Shown: positions 1 through 8,945, numbered from the stretch's first letter. The stretch: DNA of 64,000 nucleotides from Qipengyuania profundimaris (GCF_030717945.1 NZ_JAVAIM010000001.1:185131-249130), one strand, 5' to 3'. Notes: generated by a model from the letters alone, not told the origin. Made by a program: numbers and translations.

Positions 1-173
1 AGCGGGCGGCGGAACAGCGCGGTCACCGCGAACCAGTCGGCCAGCCCGCCGACCATCGCGGCCTCCGCAAAGGCGTGGAGATAGCCCCACGCCGGATGCA
101 GCTCGAGATAGCGGCCCGACAGCAGGAACAGGCCCGCCATCAGGACGATCAGGCCGGTGGCGGTACGCCGCAT
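1..173 (-). CDS. DUF445 family membrane protein, N-terminal part (cut by window edge)
   Basis: Only the first 57 codons are present; the gene runs off the left edge. Reading from the ATG at 173, the product starts MRRTATGLIVLMAGLFLL, a hydrophobic first membrane segment. It continues with the signature AEAAMVGGLADWFAVTALF near residues 38-56, which is typical of the DUF445 (YjiN-type) family of inner-membrane proteins. The biochemical role of the family is not established. It lies on the same strand as the RND permease, 65 bases downstream of that gene's stop, so it may be the last gene of the efflux operon or an independent unit. The start could be slightly upstream. Confidence 0.75.
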   Translation of the reverse strand, partial: MRRTATGLIVLMAGLFLLSGRYLELHPAWGYLHAFAEAAMVGGLADWFAVTALFRRP

Positions 174-238
174 GATCCGTGCGCGATCCGGCGGCAGCGC
201 TGGAGGCGCGGAGACTGGGCCGGCGTGGCGGGGATCGT

Positions 239-3200
239 TCACTCGGCGGGCTCTGCCCCCGGTTCGGCGGTTCCTGTGCCTGCCAGTCCGCGCTTGTCGT
301 CACCCGGGCGATAGGTGAGCATGCGCTGGCGCAGCCACGGACCCGCGCGTTTCTCGAAGCCATCGGCGAGGCTGAATCCGGCCGGTACGATCAGCAGCGT
401 GAGCAAGGTCGACAGGATCAGGCCCCCGATCACCACGGTACCCATCGGCGCGCGCCAGGCCCCGTCGCCCGAGCCGAGCACGCCGGAAAGCGCAATCGGC
501 ACCATGCCGGCAGTCATCGCGACGGTGGTCATAACGATCGGCTGCGCACGCTTGTGGCCCGCATCGACGATGGCCTCCAGCTTGCGCGTGCCCTTGTCCA
601 TTTCCTCGATCGCGAAGTCGATCAGCAGAATCGAGTTCTTCGAGACAATGCCCAGCAGCAGCAAGATGCCGATATAGACCGGCATCGATTGCGGCTGGCC
701 GAACAGCCACACCAGCAGGATGCCCCCGAGCGGTGCGAGCGCGAGGCTGGCCATGTTCACCAACGGGCTCATGAGACGTTTGTACAGCAGCACGAGCACG
801 GCAAACACCAGCAGCACGCCCGACGCGATAGCGATCGTCAGGCTGGTCATCAGCTCGGCCTGCCATTCTTCTTCGCCGACCACATCGCGGATAACGCCCT
901 GGGGCAGGTCCTGGAGGATGGGCAACTGGTCGATTTCGGCCTGAGCCTCGCCCTTGACGACACCTTGCGCGAGGTCGGCTCCGACCAGCACGCGGCGGTT
1001 CTGGTTGTAGCGCTGGATGGTCGTCGGGCCGGAGCCGAAGCTGATCTCGGCCACTCGCGACAAGGGCACCGACCCACCGCTTGCCGTTTGCACCGGCAGA
1101 TTGCGGATCGTGTCCAGGTTCTCGCGCGATTGCTCGGGTAGCTTGACCCGGATCGGGATCTGGCGGTCCGAGAGCGAGAATTTCGCCGCGTTCTGCTCGA
1201 TCTCGCCCATGGTCGCGATGCGGATCGTCTGGCTGAGCGCGATGGTCGATACGCCGAGTTCCGCCGCGAGATCCTCGCGCGGAGAGATAATCAGCTCCGG
1301 CCGGTTGATGTCGGCGCTCACCCGCGGGGCGACGAGCGAGTCGATGGTCTTCATCTGCTCAACCAGCTGGGCAGCCGTATCGTTGAGCAGCTCGGGATCC
1401 GAACCGGCCAGCATTACCGTCATGTCGCGGCCCGAGCCGAAACCGCCCGATTGCGACGCGAAGCGAACCCGCGCATCGGCGATCTGCGAGAGCTCCGGCG
1501 CGAGACTGCGCTCGAATTCGATCGAGGTCCGCTCGCGGTCGGGGCGCAGCGTGATGTAGATCGTCGCCTGGCCTTCGCGGACGCGCTCCAGTGCCAGTTC
1601 CACCTCCTGCTGCTCGTAGAGGAGGTCGGCGACCTGATCGACGACCCGTTCGGTGGTCTCGAGCGTCGTGCCCGGCACCATCTCGATCTCGATGCGGCTG
1701 TTCTCGTCGTCGATCACCGGCTGGAACTGGGTGGGCACGATGCCGAACAGCAGCACGGTCAGCAGGAGGGAGAAATAGCCGACGCCGAGCATCCATACCC
1801 GGTGGTCGAGGAAGCGCGCGTAGAGATACTGCCAGGCCTGCTTCATGTGGCTGCCGAACAGCCCGGTAGTCAGGCCGAGGACCTTGAAGAACACAAGCGT
1901 CAGCAGGAAGCCTGCCAGCAGTGCGATGGCCAGCTGGATGATGCCGACGATTTTCACGATCGTTTCGGGCAGGAAGCCGGGATCGGGATCGCCCCCGGTG
2001 ATCATCGCGGGAATGCCGAGGCCTTGCAGCAGGCCGGACACGGTGAACGTACCGAATGCCGAAACGGCGAGCGCTCCGATGACCGTGAATAGCAGCGCCA
2101 GCACATAGAGCCAGCGATGGCGCGGGCCCTCCAGCCCCTTGCGCAGCCGGTGCATCTTGCCCCGGTCGAGCGACCAGCGCAAGACGCCCATGTAGCGATC
2201 CATCATCGGGCCCTCGCCATGCGCGGCTTGCCCGTGGGACTTGAGGAAATAGGCCGCCAGCATCGGCGTGATCATGCGGGCGACAGCGAGCGACATCAGG
2301 ACGGCGACCACCACGGTGAAGCCGAAGTTCTTGAAGAACTGCCCCGATATGCCGGGCATGGCGCCGACCGGGAAGAACACCGCGACGATACAGAAGCTGG
2401 TCGCGACGACCGGCAGGCCGATCTCGTCCGCCGCATCGATCGATGCCTGATAGGCGCTCTTGCCCATACGCATGTGGCGCACGATGTTCTCGATCTCCAC
2501 GATCGCATCGTCGACCAGCACCCCCGCCACCAGCGCCAGCGCCAGCAGCGATAACTGGTTCAGGTTGAAGCCGAGCAGGTCCATGAACCAGAAGGTCGGA
2601 ATGGCCGAAAGCGGGATCGCCACGGCGGAAATCGCCGTCGCGCGCCAGTCGCGCAGGAAGAAGAACACAACGACCACGGCGAGGATCGCACCCTCGATCA
2701 TCGCGGCCATGGCGCTTTCGTACTGGTCCTTCGTGTATTTGACCGTGTTGAAAAGCGGGATGAACTTTACGCCCGGATTGCTGGCCTCGATCTCTTCGAT
2801 CTTTTCGAGCGCGTTTTCGTAAACCGTCACATCCGAGGCGCCCTTGGCGCGGCTCATGGCGAAGTTCACGACTTCCTTGTCGCCTACCTTGCTGATCGAG
2901 GTCCGCTCGGAATAGCCGTCGCGCACGGTGGCCACGTCGGACAGCTTGACCGTCCGCCCGCCGCCGAGCTGGATGCGGCGTTCGCCCAGCTCGTAAGCGG
3001 AGTCGTTGTTGCCGAGTACGCGCACCGACTGGCGGGTGCCGCCGACTTCGGCCATGCCGCCGGCCGCATCGATATTGTTCTGGCGCAGCACGCCGTTGAT
3101 CTGGCTGGCAGTAACGCCGAGCGCCTGCATGCGCGGCAGATCGAGAATAACTTCGATCTCGCGGTCGACCCCGCCGAAGCGATTGACCTCGGCCATGCCC

Positions 3201-3715
3201 TCGATCGACAACAATTGCTTGGCAATCGTGTCGTCGATGAACCAGCTCAGCCCCTCGATGGTCATGTCGTCGGCTTCGACAGCATAGATCGCCAGGAAGC
3301 CGCCGGAGATTTCCTGCTTGCTCACGCGCGGTTCGAGGATACCGTCGGGCAGCGAGCCGCGGATCGTGTCGATCGCGTTCTTCACTTCCGCCGTGGCATC
3401 GTTGGGGTCGACGCCGATCTCGAATTCGATGAAGGTATTCGAATTGCCTTCGCTGGCAGTCGAATTGATCGAGTTCACGCCGTTGATCGAGCGCACGGCG
3501 GCCTCGACCCGCTGGGTGATCTGGTTCTCGATCTCGGTCGGCGCGGCGCCTGGCTGCGAGATATTCACGCTGACTGCCGGGAATTCGATGTCGGGATTGT
3601 TCACGACATCCATTCGCATGAAGCTGATCAAACCGGCCAGCAGCAGCGCCGTGAACGCGACCAGGGGAATCACCGGGTTGCGGATCGACCAGGCGGAGAT
3701 GTTACGGAAATTCAT
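239..3715 (-). CDS. Efflux RND transporter permease subunit (AcrB/HAE1-type)
   Basis: Proton-driven inner-membrane pump that exports hydrophobic compounds with a periplasmic adaptor and an outer-membrane channel. The 1158-residue product starts at the ATG at 3715 (MNFRNISAWSIRNPV), which matches the usual RND start; the frame stays open further upstream without homology. TM1 is followed by the porter domain, and TM4 carries LVAGVLVDDAIVEIEN with the paired aspartates of the proton relay. It is about 110 residues longer than AcrB. The extra length sits between TM6 and TM7 (about residues 505-640) and contains two additional hydrophobic stretches. The adaptor gene ends 13 bases upstream, so the two are co-transcribed. 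No TolC-type gene is in the window. The substrate is unknown. Confidence 0.93.
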   Translation of the reverse strand: MNFRNISAWSIRNPVIPLVAFTALLLAGLISFMRMDVVNNPDIEFPAVSVNISQPGAAPTEIENQITQRVEAAVRSINGVNSINSTASEGNSNTFIEFEIGVDPNDATAEVKNAIDTIRGSLPDGILEPRVSKQEISGGFLAIYAVEADDMTIEGLSWFIDDTIAKQLLSIEGMAEVNRFGGVDREIEVILDLPRMQALGVTASQINGVLRQNNIDAAGGMAEVGGTRQSVRVLGNNDSAYELGERRIQLGGGRTVKLSDVATVRDGYSERTSISKVGDKEVVNFAMSRAKGASDVTVYENALEKIEEIEASNPGVKFIPLFNTVKYTKDQYESAMAAMIEGAILAVVVVFFFLRDWRATAISAVAIPLSAIPTFWFMDLLGFNLNQLSLLALALVAGVLVDDAIVEIENIVRHMRMGKSAYQASIDAADEIGLPVVATSFCIVAVFFPVGAMPGISGQFFKNFGFTVVVAVLMSLAVARMITPMLAAYFLKSHGQAAHGEGPMMDRYMGVLRWSLDRGKMHRLRKGLEGPRHRWLYVLALLFTVIGALAVSAFGTFTVSGLLQGLGIPAMITGGDPDPGFLPETIVKIVGIIQLAIALLAGFLLTLVFFKVLGLTTGLFGSHMKQAWQYLYARFLDHRVWMLGVGYFSLLLTVLLFGIVPTQFQPVIDDENSRIEIEMVPGTTLETTERVVDQVADLLYEQQEVELALERVREGQATIYITLRPDRERTSIEFERSLAPELSQIADARVRFASQSGGFGSGRDMTVMLAGSDPELLNDTAAQLVEQMKTIDSLVAPRVSADINRPELIISPREDLAAELGVSTIALSQTIRIATMGEIEQNAAKFSLSDRQIPIRVKLPEQSRENLDTIRNLPVQTASGGSVPLSRVAEISFGSGPTTIQRYNQNRRVLVGADLAQGVVKGEAQAEIDQLPILQDLPQGVIRDVVGEEEWQAELMTSLTIAIASGVLLVFAVLVLLYKRLMSPLVNMASLALAPLGGILLVWLFGQPQSMPVYIGILLLLGIVSKNSILLIDFAIEEMDKGTRKLEAIVDAGHKRAQPIVMTTVAMTAGMVPIALSGVLGSGDGAWRAPMGTVVIGGLILSTLLTLLIVPAGFSLADGFEKRAGPWLRQRMLTYRPGDDKRGLAGTGTAEPGAEPAE

Positions 3716-3728
3716 ATGCCAGTCCCAC

Positions 3729-4925
3729 TCACGCGCCGTCGGCGATGGGGCGGACCGTCTCGCCCGGATTGAGGAAACCGGCGGCCCGCAGCACCACCCG
3801 TTCATTCCCTGCGAGCCCGCCTGCAATGACGATGCCTTCGGAGGTCACCTGGCCGAGCTCGATATCGCGCCGCTGCACCGTGTTTTCGGCATCCACGATG
3901 AAGACATAGCTGCCCTCGTCGTCAGACTGGATCGCGCTCTCGGGGAGGATCGGCGCGCTGACCGTGCCGCTCTTGATCACGACCGTCGCGAAGCCGCCGG
4001 GGCGCAAGCCCTCGGCATAGGGCAGCGCGATCCGCGCCGTGCCCTGGCGATCCTGCGAGCTGATCAGCGGTGCGACCTGCCAGACGCTCCCGGTATAGCT
4101 ATTGTCGGACCCCACCGGCGTAACGGTGGCTGTGGTGCCCACGTTGATTTGCGCGAGATCGGTTTCGCTGAGGCGTGCGAGCACTTCCATCTCGCCACCA
4201 CGGGCGATGCGGAACAGCGGCGGGGAGCCTGCGCTGACCGTCTGGCCGATTTCCACATTGCGTTCGAGCACGAGGCCCGAGGCCGGCGCGACGACGTTGA
4301 GACGGGCGTTGCGCGCCTGCAATTCACGGACCTGCGCCTGCGCCACGCGCACTCGCGCGACGGCCGCATCCCGCGTTGCCGTGAGGCGATCGACATCCGC
4401 TTCGGAAACGAAGCCGCGCTCAACGAGCTGGAGCGAGCGGTCGAGATTGGCCTGGGCGATATTGGCGTCCGATTGCGCGACCTGAACCTGTGCGGCGGCG
4501 CTCTGCACCTGCTGCGACTGGACCGAGCGATCGATCGAGACAAGCACCTGGCCCTGGCGCACCCAGTCGCCCGCATCGACGCTGATTGCCGTCACGCGGC
4601 CGCCTTCACCGACGACGCCCACCGGCAGATCACGCCGCGCGGCAAGTGTGCCGGTCGCGGAAATCTCGCCATCGACGGTGCTCTGGCCCGGCGCGATCAC
4701 GGTGACGCTCGGCAATTGGGCCTTACCACCGGTGTTTTCTTCCGCACCCGCCCCGGAGACGACGAAATAGGCCCCGATCGCAAGCAGCAATGCAAGGACC
4801 GCAGCACCAATGTACCAGCGGCGACGACGCGTCGCCTCGGCCGCCTCGTCGGATTCGAGCGACGCGCTGCCAGTCATCGGCTCTACCCGCTCCGCCTCGA
4901 AACCAGATTCGTAATTCATGGCCAT
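3729..4925 (-). CDS. Efflux RND transporter periplasmic adaptor (membrane fusion protein)
   Basis: This 398-residue adaptor links the RND permease to an outer-membrane channel. The N-terminal cytoplasmic tail is followed by one membrane anchor at about residues 37-57 (WYIGAAVLALLLAIGAYFVV). Next come a barrel-sandwich half-motif, an alanine- and glutamine-rich alpha-helical hairpin (about 120-210, with AAAQVQVAQSDANIAQANLD) and a beta-barrel with membrane-proximal domain. This order is standard for the HlyD/AcrA family. It lacks a lipobox, so it is anchored by its transmembrane helix. Starts at 4925 and 4919 (MNYES) are both possible. It is the first gene of the operon and sits 34 bases after a promoter -10 element. 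Confidence 0.92.
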   Translation of the reverse strand: MAMNYESGFEAERVEPMTGSASLESDEAAEATRRRRWYIGAAVLALLLAIGAYFVVSGAGAEENTGGKAQLPSVTVIAPGQSTVDGEISATGTLAARRDLPVGVVGEGGRVTAISVDAGDWVRQGQVLVSIDRSVQSQQVQSAAAQVQVAQSDANIAQANLDRSLQLVERGFVSEADVDRLTATRDAAVARVRVAQAQVRELQARNARLNVVAPASGLVLERNVEIGQTVSAGSPPLFRIARGGEMEVLARLSETDLAQINVGTTATVTPVGSDNSYTGSVWQVAPLISSQDRQGTARIALPYAEGLRPGGFATVVIKSGTVSAPILPESAIQSDDEGSYVFIVDAENTVQRRDIELGQVTSEGIVIAGGLAGNERVVLRAAGFLNPGETVRPIADGA

Positions 4926-4958
4926 ATCGCCCCGGTATGCGTCTTTTCGGATCGCAGT

Positions 4959-4987
4959 GTATTATCCTGCTAGGTCACTTAGTGCAA
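4959..4987 (-). promoter_or_regulatory. Sigma-70-type promoter of the RND efflux operon
   Basis: Read on the minus strand, TTGCAC (4987-4982) is followed after exactly 17 bases by TAATAC (4964-4959). The adaptor ATG lies 34 bases downstream. Both hexamers are close to the TTGACA/TATAAT consensus. I saw no convincing operator palindrome, although CTAAGTGACCTAG lies inside the spacer. Confidence 0.6.
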
Positions 4988-5095
4988 GATACTAGCTCGA
5001 TAGCCGCTAGACCACGCGCTCGGCGCAGGCAAAGAACTATCGACCGGTGTGGACCATGAGCGGACGAAGGGCAATGAAAACGGGTGCCTCGACGG

Positions 5096-5129
5096 CGAAA
5101 GCCGGAGATCTTTCGATCCCCGGCTTTCG
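5096..5129 (-). terminator. Hairpin downstream of the GlsB-like gene
   Basis: CGAAAGCCGG (5096-5105) pairs perfectly with CCGGCTTTCG (5120-5129) around a 14-base loop. It lies 28 bases beyond the stop codon of the GlsB-like gene on the minus strand. There is no clean U tract after the stem, so termination is inferred from position and stem strength only. Confidence 0.45.
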
Positions 5130-5156
5130 GATTGTTCTGATATAATCCCGTTCGGC

Positions 5157-5423
5157 TTAGCGAACGCGTCCACGCTGGACGAGGTTCGCAATTCCGAGCA
5201 GTACGATCGCGCCGATGATGGCGATGATGAAGCCTGTCAGGTTGAAGGTCTGGATAGTGCCTTCGATGCCGAAAACGGCGCCTGCAAGGAAATTGCCGAT
5301 CAGCGCACCGATGATGCCGACCACGATATTCCAGAAAATGCCCATGGAGGCATCGCGGTTCATGACAAGGCTAGCCAGCCAGCCCGCTACACCGCCGACG
5401 ATAATTGCAATAATCCAACCCAT
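5157..5423 (-). CDS. GlsB/YeaQ/YmgE family stress-response membrane protein
   Basis: Small 88-residue inner-membrane protein of the transglycosylase-associated protein family, often stress-induced; its biochemical function is unknown. Three hydrophobic helices are visible (about residues 3-20, 29-50 and 63-81), rich in glycine, with the family pattern GWIIAIIVGGVAGWLA at the start and GIFWNIVVGIIGALIG in the second helix. The start is well supported by the strong ribosome-binding site AGGAGGA seven bases before the ATG. It is monocistronic, with its own downstream hairpin and a 144-base gap from sciP. Confidence 0.88.
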   Translation of the reverse strand: MGWIIAIIVGGVAGWLASLVMNRDASMGIFWNIVVGIIGALIGNFLAGAVFGIEGTIQTFNLTGFIIAIIGAIVLLGIANLVQRGRVR

Positions 5424-5540
5424 TGTATTCCTCCTGTTTTATCCTGCCCGCCCGATATTCACTTTCGGGCTTCGACAGGAAAACGGTTTCCTGCATCATG
5501 CAGGACTACCCAGAGGAGCGGATGGTGGTGGGTTTTGTTC

Positions 5541-5557
5541 CCGAGACCCCGTCTCGG
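5541..5557 (-). terminator. Hairpin 11 bases beyond the sciP stop
   Basis: CCGAGAC (5541-5547) and GTCTCGG (5551-5557) form a perfect 7-bp stem with a 3-base loop just past the sciP stop codon on the minus strand. No T-run follows, so this is a weak terminator call. Confidence 0.35.
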
Positions 5558-5567
5558 ACCGAACCGC

Positions 5568-5867
5568 TCAGTATTTGAGCTGGCGTTCGTAAAGATCGCG
5601 ATAGTGCTGGATGCGCGTGACGCGCAGGCCCTGCATGCCGGAACGATCGACGGCGCGCTGCCAGGAGGCGAACTCCTCGAGGCTCAAGCTATAGCGCTCC
5701 AGAACCTCGTCGATGCTTAACAACCCACCATTGACGGCAGCCACGACCTCGGCCTTGCGGCGCACGACCCAACGCTTGGTCTGGGGCGACGGCAGATCGT
5801 CGAGCGTCAGCGGCTCTCCGAGAGGGCCGATGACCTGCGCCGGCCGGATATCCTGGTTTTCAATCAT
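5568..5867 (-). CDS. sciP: CtrA inhibitor SciP (DUF1153)
   Basis: The 99-residue product matches SciP, which in Caulobacter binds the master cell-cycle regulator CtrA and blocks its transcription activation. The recognisable DUF1153 core runs from about residue 10 to 90: IGPLGEPLTLDDLP, then TKRWVVRRKAEVVAAVNGGL, then the helix-turn-helix-like YSLSLEEFASWQRAVD and the basic LRVTRIQHYRDL. Known family members are about 90-100 residues, so it is complete. Its ATG overlaps the stop of the upstream gene by ATGA, implying translational coupling. Its presence implies a CtrA regulon in this organism, and CtrA-like boxes are seen elsewhere in the window. Confidence 0.9.
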   Translation of the reverse strand: MIENQDIRPAQVIGPLGEPLTLDDLPSPQTKRWVVRRKAEVVAAVNGGLLSIDEVLERYSLSLEEFASWQRAVDRSGMQGLRVTRIQHYRDLYERQLKY

Positions 5868-6157
5868 TCCGTCTCTCTGTCGCCGTGGGTTTCATCACCT
5901 GCGGTGTCGCCAAGGCCTAGCGGGTCTGGTTTGCCATCCGTTGAAATATCGTGGTTAACAGCGCCTTCATTCTTTTCGCTGCCTTCGCGGCGGACGTCCG
6001 CGAAGGCCCCGAAGCCCCCTTCGACCTGCGCGATCTCCTCACGGATCTCGCGAGTCGCCGCCAAGCGCGCGACCAGATCGGTCCAGCGAAACCGGCGGAG
6101 ATCCGCGGCTTCGCGCTTGTCGGCCAGATCGGCTCTTTGAAATTGCCCCTCGATCAT
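5864..6157 (-). CDS. Small hypothetical protein translationally coupled to sciP
   Basis: I do not recognise this 97-residue protein. It is acidic and charged, with no signal or membrane segment. The N-terminal half looks helical (QRADLADKREAADLRRFRW, then LVARLAATREIREEIAQVEG) and the C-terminal 45 residues look disordered, rich in D, G and E. Reality is supported by the ATGA overlap with sciP and the lack of another gene in this gap. No clear ribosome-binding site precedes the ATG at 6157; another ATG at 6205 is in frame. The same frame stays open deep into the mnmA antisense, but that extension is not credible. Role unknown, possibly linked to SciP by position. Confidence 0.6.
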   Translation of the reverse strand: MIEGQFQRADLADKREAADLRRFRWTDLVARLAATREIREEIAQVEGGFGAFADVRREGSEKNEGAVNHDISTDGKPDPLGLGDTAGDETHGDRETE

Positions 6158-6262
6158 TTGTACGGGGATAACGGCACATGGTGAACGAACCGTAAAGCGT
6201 CGCATGCGCGCTTGCGCGCTGCCCTCTGGTGGCAAGCCCCCCAGCCGTGTATGGGGCGCGCC

Positions 6263-7417
6263 ATGCCCGAAAACATTGCTCTTTCCCCGGTTCAGGCAGC
6301 CGGTCTTTTCGACTTGCCGCGTGCCGCATCCGATTGCCGCATCGTCGTCGCCATGTCGGGCGGGGTCGACAGCTCGGTGGTGGCCGCCTTGGCTGCACGC
6401 AGTGGTGCGGAGGTGATCGGCGTTACGCTGCAGCTCTACGATTACGGCGCGGCGACGGGGCGCAAGGGCGCGTGCTGTGCGGGCGACGACATTGCCGACG
6501 CACGCGCCGTGGCTGACCGGCTCGGTATCGCTCACTACGTGCATGACCACGAAAGCGCGTTTCGCGAAGACGTGGTCGAGGGCTTTGCCGATTCCTATCT
6601 CGCCGGGCAGACGCCGGTGCCTTGCATTCGCTGCAACATGGGGCCCAAGTTCACCGACCTGTTCGCCATGGCGCGCGAATTGGGCGCCGATTGCCTTGCC
6701 ACCGGCCATTATGTGCGCCGCGTGATGGGCCCGGCCGGACCGGAACTGCACCGGGCCCACGATCCTGCACGCGACCAGTCGTACTTCCTTTATGCGACGA
6801 CGGAAGACCAGCTCGCCTACCTCCGGTTCCCCCTCGGCGGCCTGCCCAAAGCCGAAGTCCGGCAGCTGGCCGAGGAAGCCGGTCTGCGCAACGCCGCCAA
6901 GCCCGACAGCCAGGACATCTGCTTCGTGCCCGACGGCGATTACGCGAAGATCGTCAAGACAATGCGCCCGGAAGGCGTTCGACCGGGCAAGATCGTCCAC
7001 GCTACCACCGGCGAGGAGTTGGGCGAGCATCGTGGCGTTATCCATTACACGGTCGGCCAGCGCCGCGGCCTAGAGATCGGTGGCCAGCCCGAACCGCTCT
7101 ATGTGATCAAGATCGATGCCGAGAGCGCCGAAGTCCGCGTCGGCCCCAAGCGGTTGCTGGCAGTGACTGAGGCCCGCATCGGCGAAACAAACCGTATCGG
7201 CCCTCTGCCCGACAAGCCGCTGACCGCCAAGGTGCGCAGCCTCGCCAAGCCGGTCCCGGTCGTGCTCGACGGGCCCCTCGGTGAGGGTCGCAGTGCAAAT
7301 CTGCGGTTCGCGCAGCCCGAATACGGCGTCGCGCCAGGGCAAGCTGCGGTCATTTACGCCGATGACCGGGTGGTCGGCGGTGGCTGGATCGAGGCGACGG
7401 TGCCGGTCGAGGCGTAA
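6263..7417 (+). CDS. mnmA: tRNA-specific 2-thiouridylase MnmA
   Basis: Cytoplasmic enzyme that uses ATP and a persulfide sulfur to make 2-thiouridine at wobble position 34 of Lys, Glu and Gln tRNAs. The 384-residue product shows the PP-loop SGGVDSS at residues 32-38, the CxxC-like [10 protein letters not shown] holding a catalytic cysteine, and [14 protein letters not shown] around the second cysteine. These are followed by the PRC-like and beta-barrel C-terminal domains ([10 protein letters not shown]). The start at 6263 is the ATG of MPENIALS; an in-frame upstream ATG would add 17 unrelated residues. mnmE and mnmG, which modify the same uridine at C5, are also in this window near 55-58 kb. 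Confidence 0.96.
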   Translation: MPENIALSPVQAAGLFDLPRAASDCRIVVAMSGGVDSSVVAALAARSGAEVIGVTLQLYDYGAATGRKGACCAGDDIADARAVADRLGIAHYVHDHESAFREDVVEGFADSYLAGQTPVPCIRCNMGPKFTDLFAMARELGADCLATGHYVRRVMGPAGPELHRAHDPARDQSYFLYATTEDQLAYLRFPLGGLPKAEVRQLAEEAGLRNAAKPDSQDICFVPDGDYAKIVKTMRPEGVRPGKIVHATTGEELGEHRGVIHYTVGQRRGLEIGGQPEPLYVIKIDAESAEVRVGPKRLLAVTEARIGETNRIGPLPDKPLTAKVRSLAKPVPVVLDGPLGEGRSANLRFAQPEYGVAPGQAAVIYADDRVVGGGWIEATVPVEA

Positions 7418-7440
7418 CAATTCATCGTTGTGGGGCGGTT

Positions 7441-7785
7441 TCAGCCTTCCCACTCGTCCAGCACGCAAGCGTAGCCTTCGTGCCAGGTGGCGGTCTCCGA
7501 AGCGATCAAGGGGATCGAGGCGGTCACGCTTTTCGCCTGCGGATCCTCGCTCAGGCTGACCAGTTCCATCCCGGCCAGTTTGTCTTTAGCGCAATCGTCC
7601 AAGCTGCGTCCCGCCACGAAGCGGCAGGAACAGGCGACATGCGCGGCATAGGCCGTGCCGGTCGCGCCGGTCCGGCGCAGGCCGTCGCCCCAGACCGCCC
7701 ACGCGATCGCGCCCAAGCCGGCGATGATGACCGTTAGCCACAACCACAGGCGCAGTTTTCCAGAGCGGTTTTTGGCCGTTGCCAA
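7441..7785 (-). CDS. Membrane-anchored hypothetical protein with four cysteines
   Basis: Unrecognised 114-residue protein. A basic start is followed by one membrane helix at about residues 12-32 (LWLWLTVIIAGLGAIAWAVW), leaving a roughly 80-residue periplasmic domain. That domain has four cysteines (C52, C54, C65, C107) in VACSCRFVAGRSLDDCAKDK and GYACVLDEWEG, which suggests disulfides or metal binding. It is divergent from the serine hydrolase gene, 29 bases away, and convergent with mnmA. The spacing suggests a shared promoter region with the hydrolase. Function unknown. Confidence 0.7.
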   Translation of the reverse strand: MATAKNRSGKLRLWLWLTVIIAGLGAIAWAVWGDGLRRTGATGTAYAAHVACSCRFVAGRSLDDCAKDKLAGMELVSLSEDPQAKSVTASIPLIASETATWHEGYACVLDEWEG

Positions 7786-7814
7786 GTCGGATTCCTTCGT
7801 GCGAGTGACGCGTC

Positions 7815-8945
7815 ATGCCCCTGCGGACCACCCCCCTTATCGCGCTTGCCCTCGCCGCCACAAGCCTTGCCGCGTGCGGCGGGTCCGGTCCTGCCGAAGA
7901 GCCGCCGCTGAGCGAGGAAGCGCTGGCGGCGGTGAAGGACGATCCGGGTGCGCCGACCAAGGCGCTGGCCCGCGAATCGGACCAGCTGTTCACGCTCGAC
8001 GGCCTGGGCGACACGCGGGCACTGGTCGTCCTGCACGGCGGCGAGATCGCCGTCGAGCGCTATGGCGAAGGCTACGGCCCGCAGACGCGCTTCATCAGCT
8101 GGTCGATGGCCAAGACGGTGACTGCGGTGATGATCGGCATGCTGGTGGCGGACGGGCAGCTGCGGCTCGATGCCCCTGCCCCCGTGCCGCGCTGGCAACG
8201 CACCGGCGATCCACGCGCCGAGATCACCTTGCGCCAATTGCTCCAGATGCGCTCCGGCCTGGAGCACACCGAGGCCGGCGATCCGCCTTACGAGAGCAGC
8301 GAGGTGCGGATGCTGTTCCTCGACGGGCGCGACGACATGGCCGATTACGCCACCGCCCAGCCGCTCGAAGCGGAGCCGGGTTCGCGCTTCGAATATTCCT
8401 CGAACACCACGGTGATCCTGGCCGATATCGCCGCCCGTGCGCTGACCGAGAGCACCAATCCCGACGCGCGCCGCAAGGCGGTGGCCGACTATCTGCAAGC
8501 CCGCCTGTTCGGGCCACTGGGCATGACCAGCGCCGTGCCGGAATTCGATCGCGCGGGCACGCTGATCGGCGGCAGCCTGATCCACGCCAACGCCCGCGAC
8601 TGGGCGAAGTTCGGCGAGATGCTGCGCAACAAGGGATCAGTGAAGGGCGAGCAGCTGGTGCCGCGCCAGTGGGTCGAAGAAATGCTCGAACCCAGCCCCG
8701 CCAGCCCGCATTACGGCCTGCAAACCTGGCTCAATCGCCCGCTACCCGATGGCGAGGAGCATCCATTGTTCCCCGACCGCGCGCCGCACAGCGCCTTTTC
8801 CGCGATCGGCCATATGGGGCAGTATATCTTCGTCTCGCCAAGCCAGAAGCTGACCGTGGTGCGCCTCGGCCATTCGGACGCGCCGGAGCGCAAGGCCATG
8901 CTCCAGCAGCTCGCGGACATCATCGAGCTTTACCCGGCAGGTTAG
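7815..8945 (+). CDS. Serine hydrolase, beta-lactamase class C / esterase-like lipoprotein
   Basis: 376-residue protein of the beta-lactamase-related serine hydrolase family. It starts with a lipoprotein signal (LALAATSLAACGG; the lipobox cysteine is near residue 21). The catalytic S-x-x-K is SMAK in FISWSMAKTVTAV, and the Y-x-N motif is YSSN in RFEYSSNTTVI. The third motif is probably HMGQ near the C terminus. Substrates of this family range from peptides to esters, so the substrate cannot be told. Its stop overlaps the stop end of the convergent phzF-like gene by 4 bases. Confidence 0.88.
   Translation: MPLRTTPLIALALAATSLAACGGSGPAEEPPLSEEALAAVKDDPGAPTKALARESDQLFTLDGLGDTRALVVLHGGEIAVERYGEGYGPQTRFISWSMAKTVTAVMIGMLVADGQLRLDAPAPVPRWQRTGDPRAEITLRQLLQMRSGLEHTEAGDPPYESSEVRMLFLDGRDDMADYATAQPLEAEPGSRFEYSSNTTVILADIAARALTESTNPDARRKAVADYLQARLFGPLGMTSAVPEFDRAGTLIGGSLIHANARDWAKFGEMLRNKGSVKGEQLVPRQWVEEMLEPSPASPHYGLQTWLNRPLPDGEEHPLFPDRAPHSAFSAIGHMGQYIFVSPSQKLTVVRLGHSDAPERKAMLQQLADIIELYPAG

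Noticed and set aside
179..1141. Plus-strand open frame of 320 codons opposite the RND permease
   Set aside because: No recognisable domain and fully antisense to conserved permease coding sequence.
3318..4973. 551-codon plus-strand open frame across the RND adaptor gene
   Set aside because: Antisense to a well-supported adaptor gene; the composition (R, H, D-rich) is typical of shadow frames.
6158..7045. Upstream extension of the sciP-coupled gene through the mnmA antisense
   Set aside because: The frame stays open but overlaps the strongly supported mnmA gene on the other strand; only the part from 6157 down is kept.
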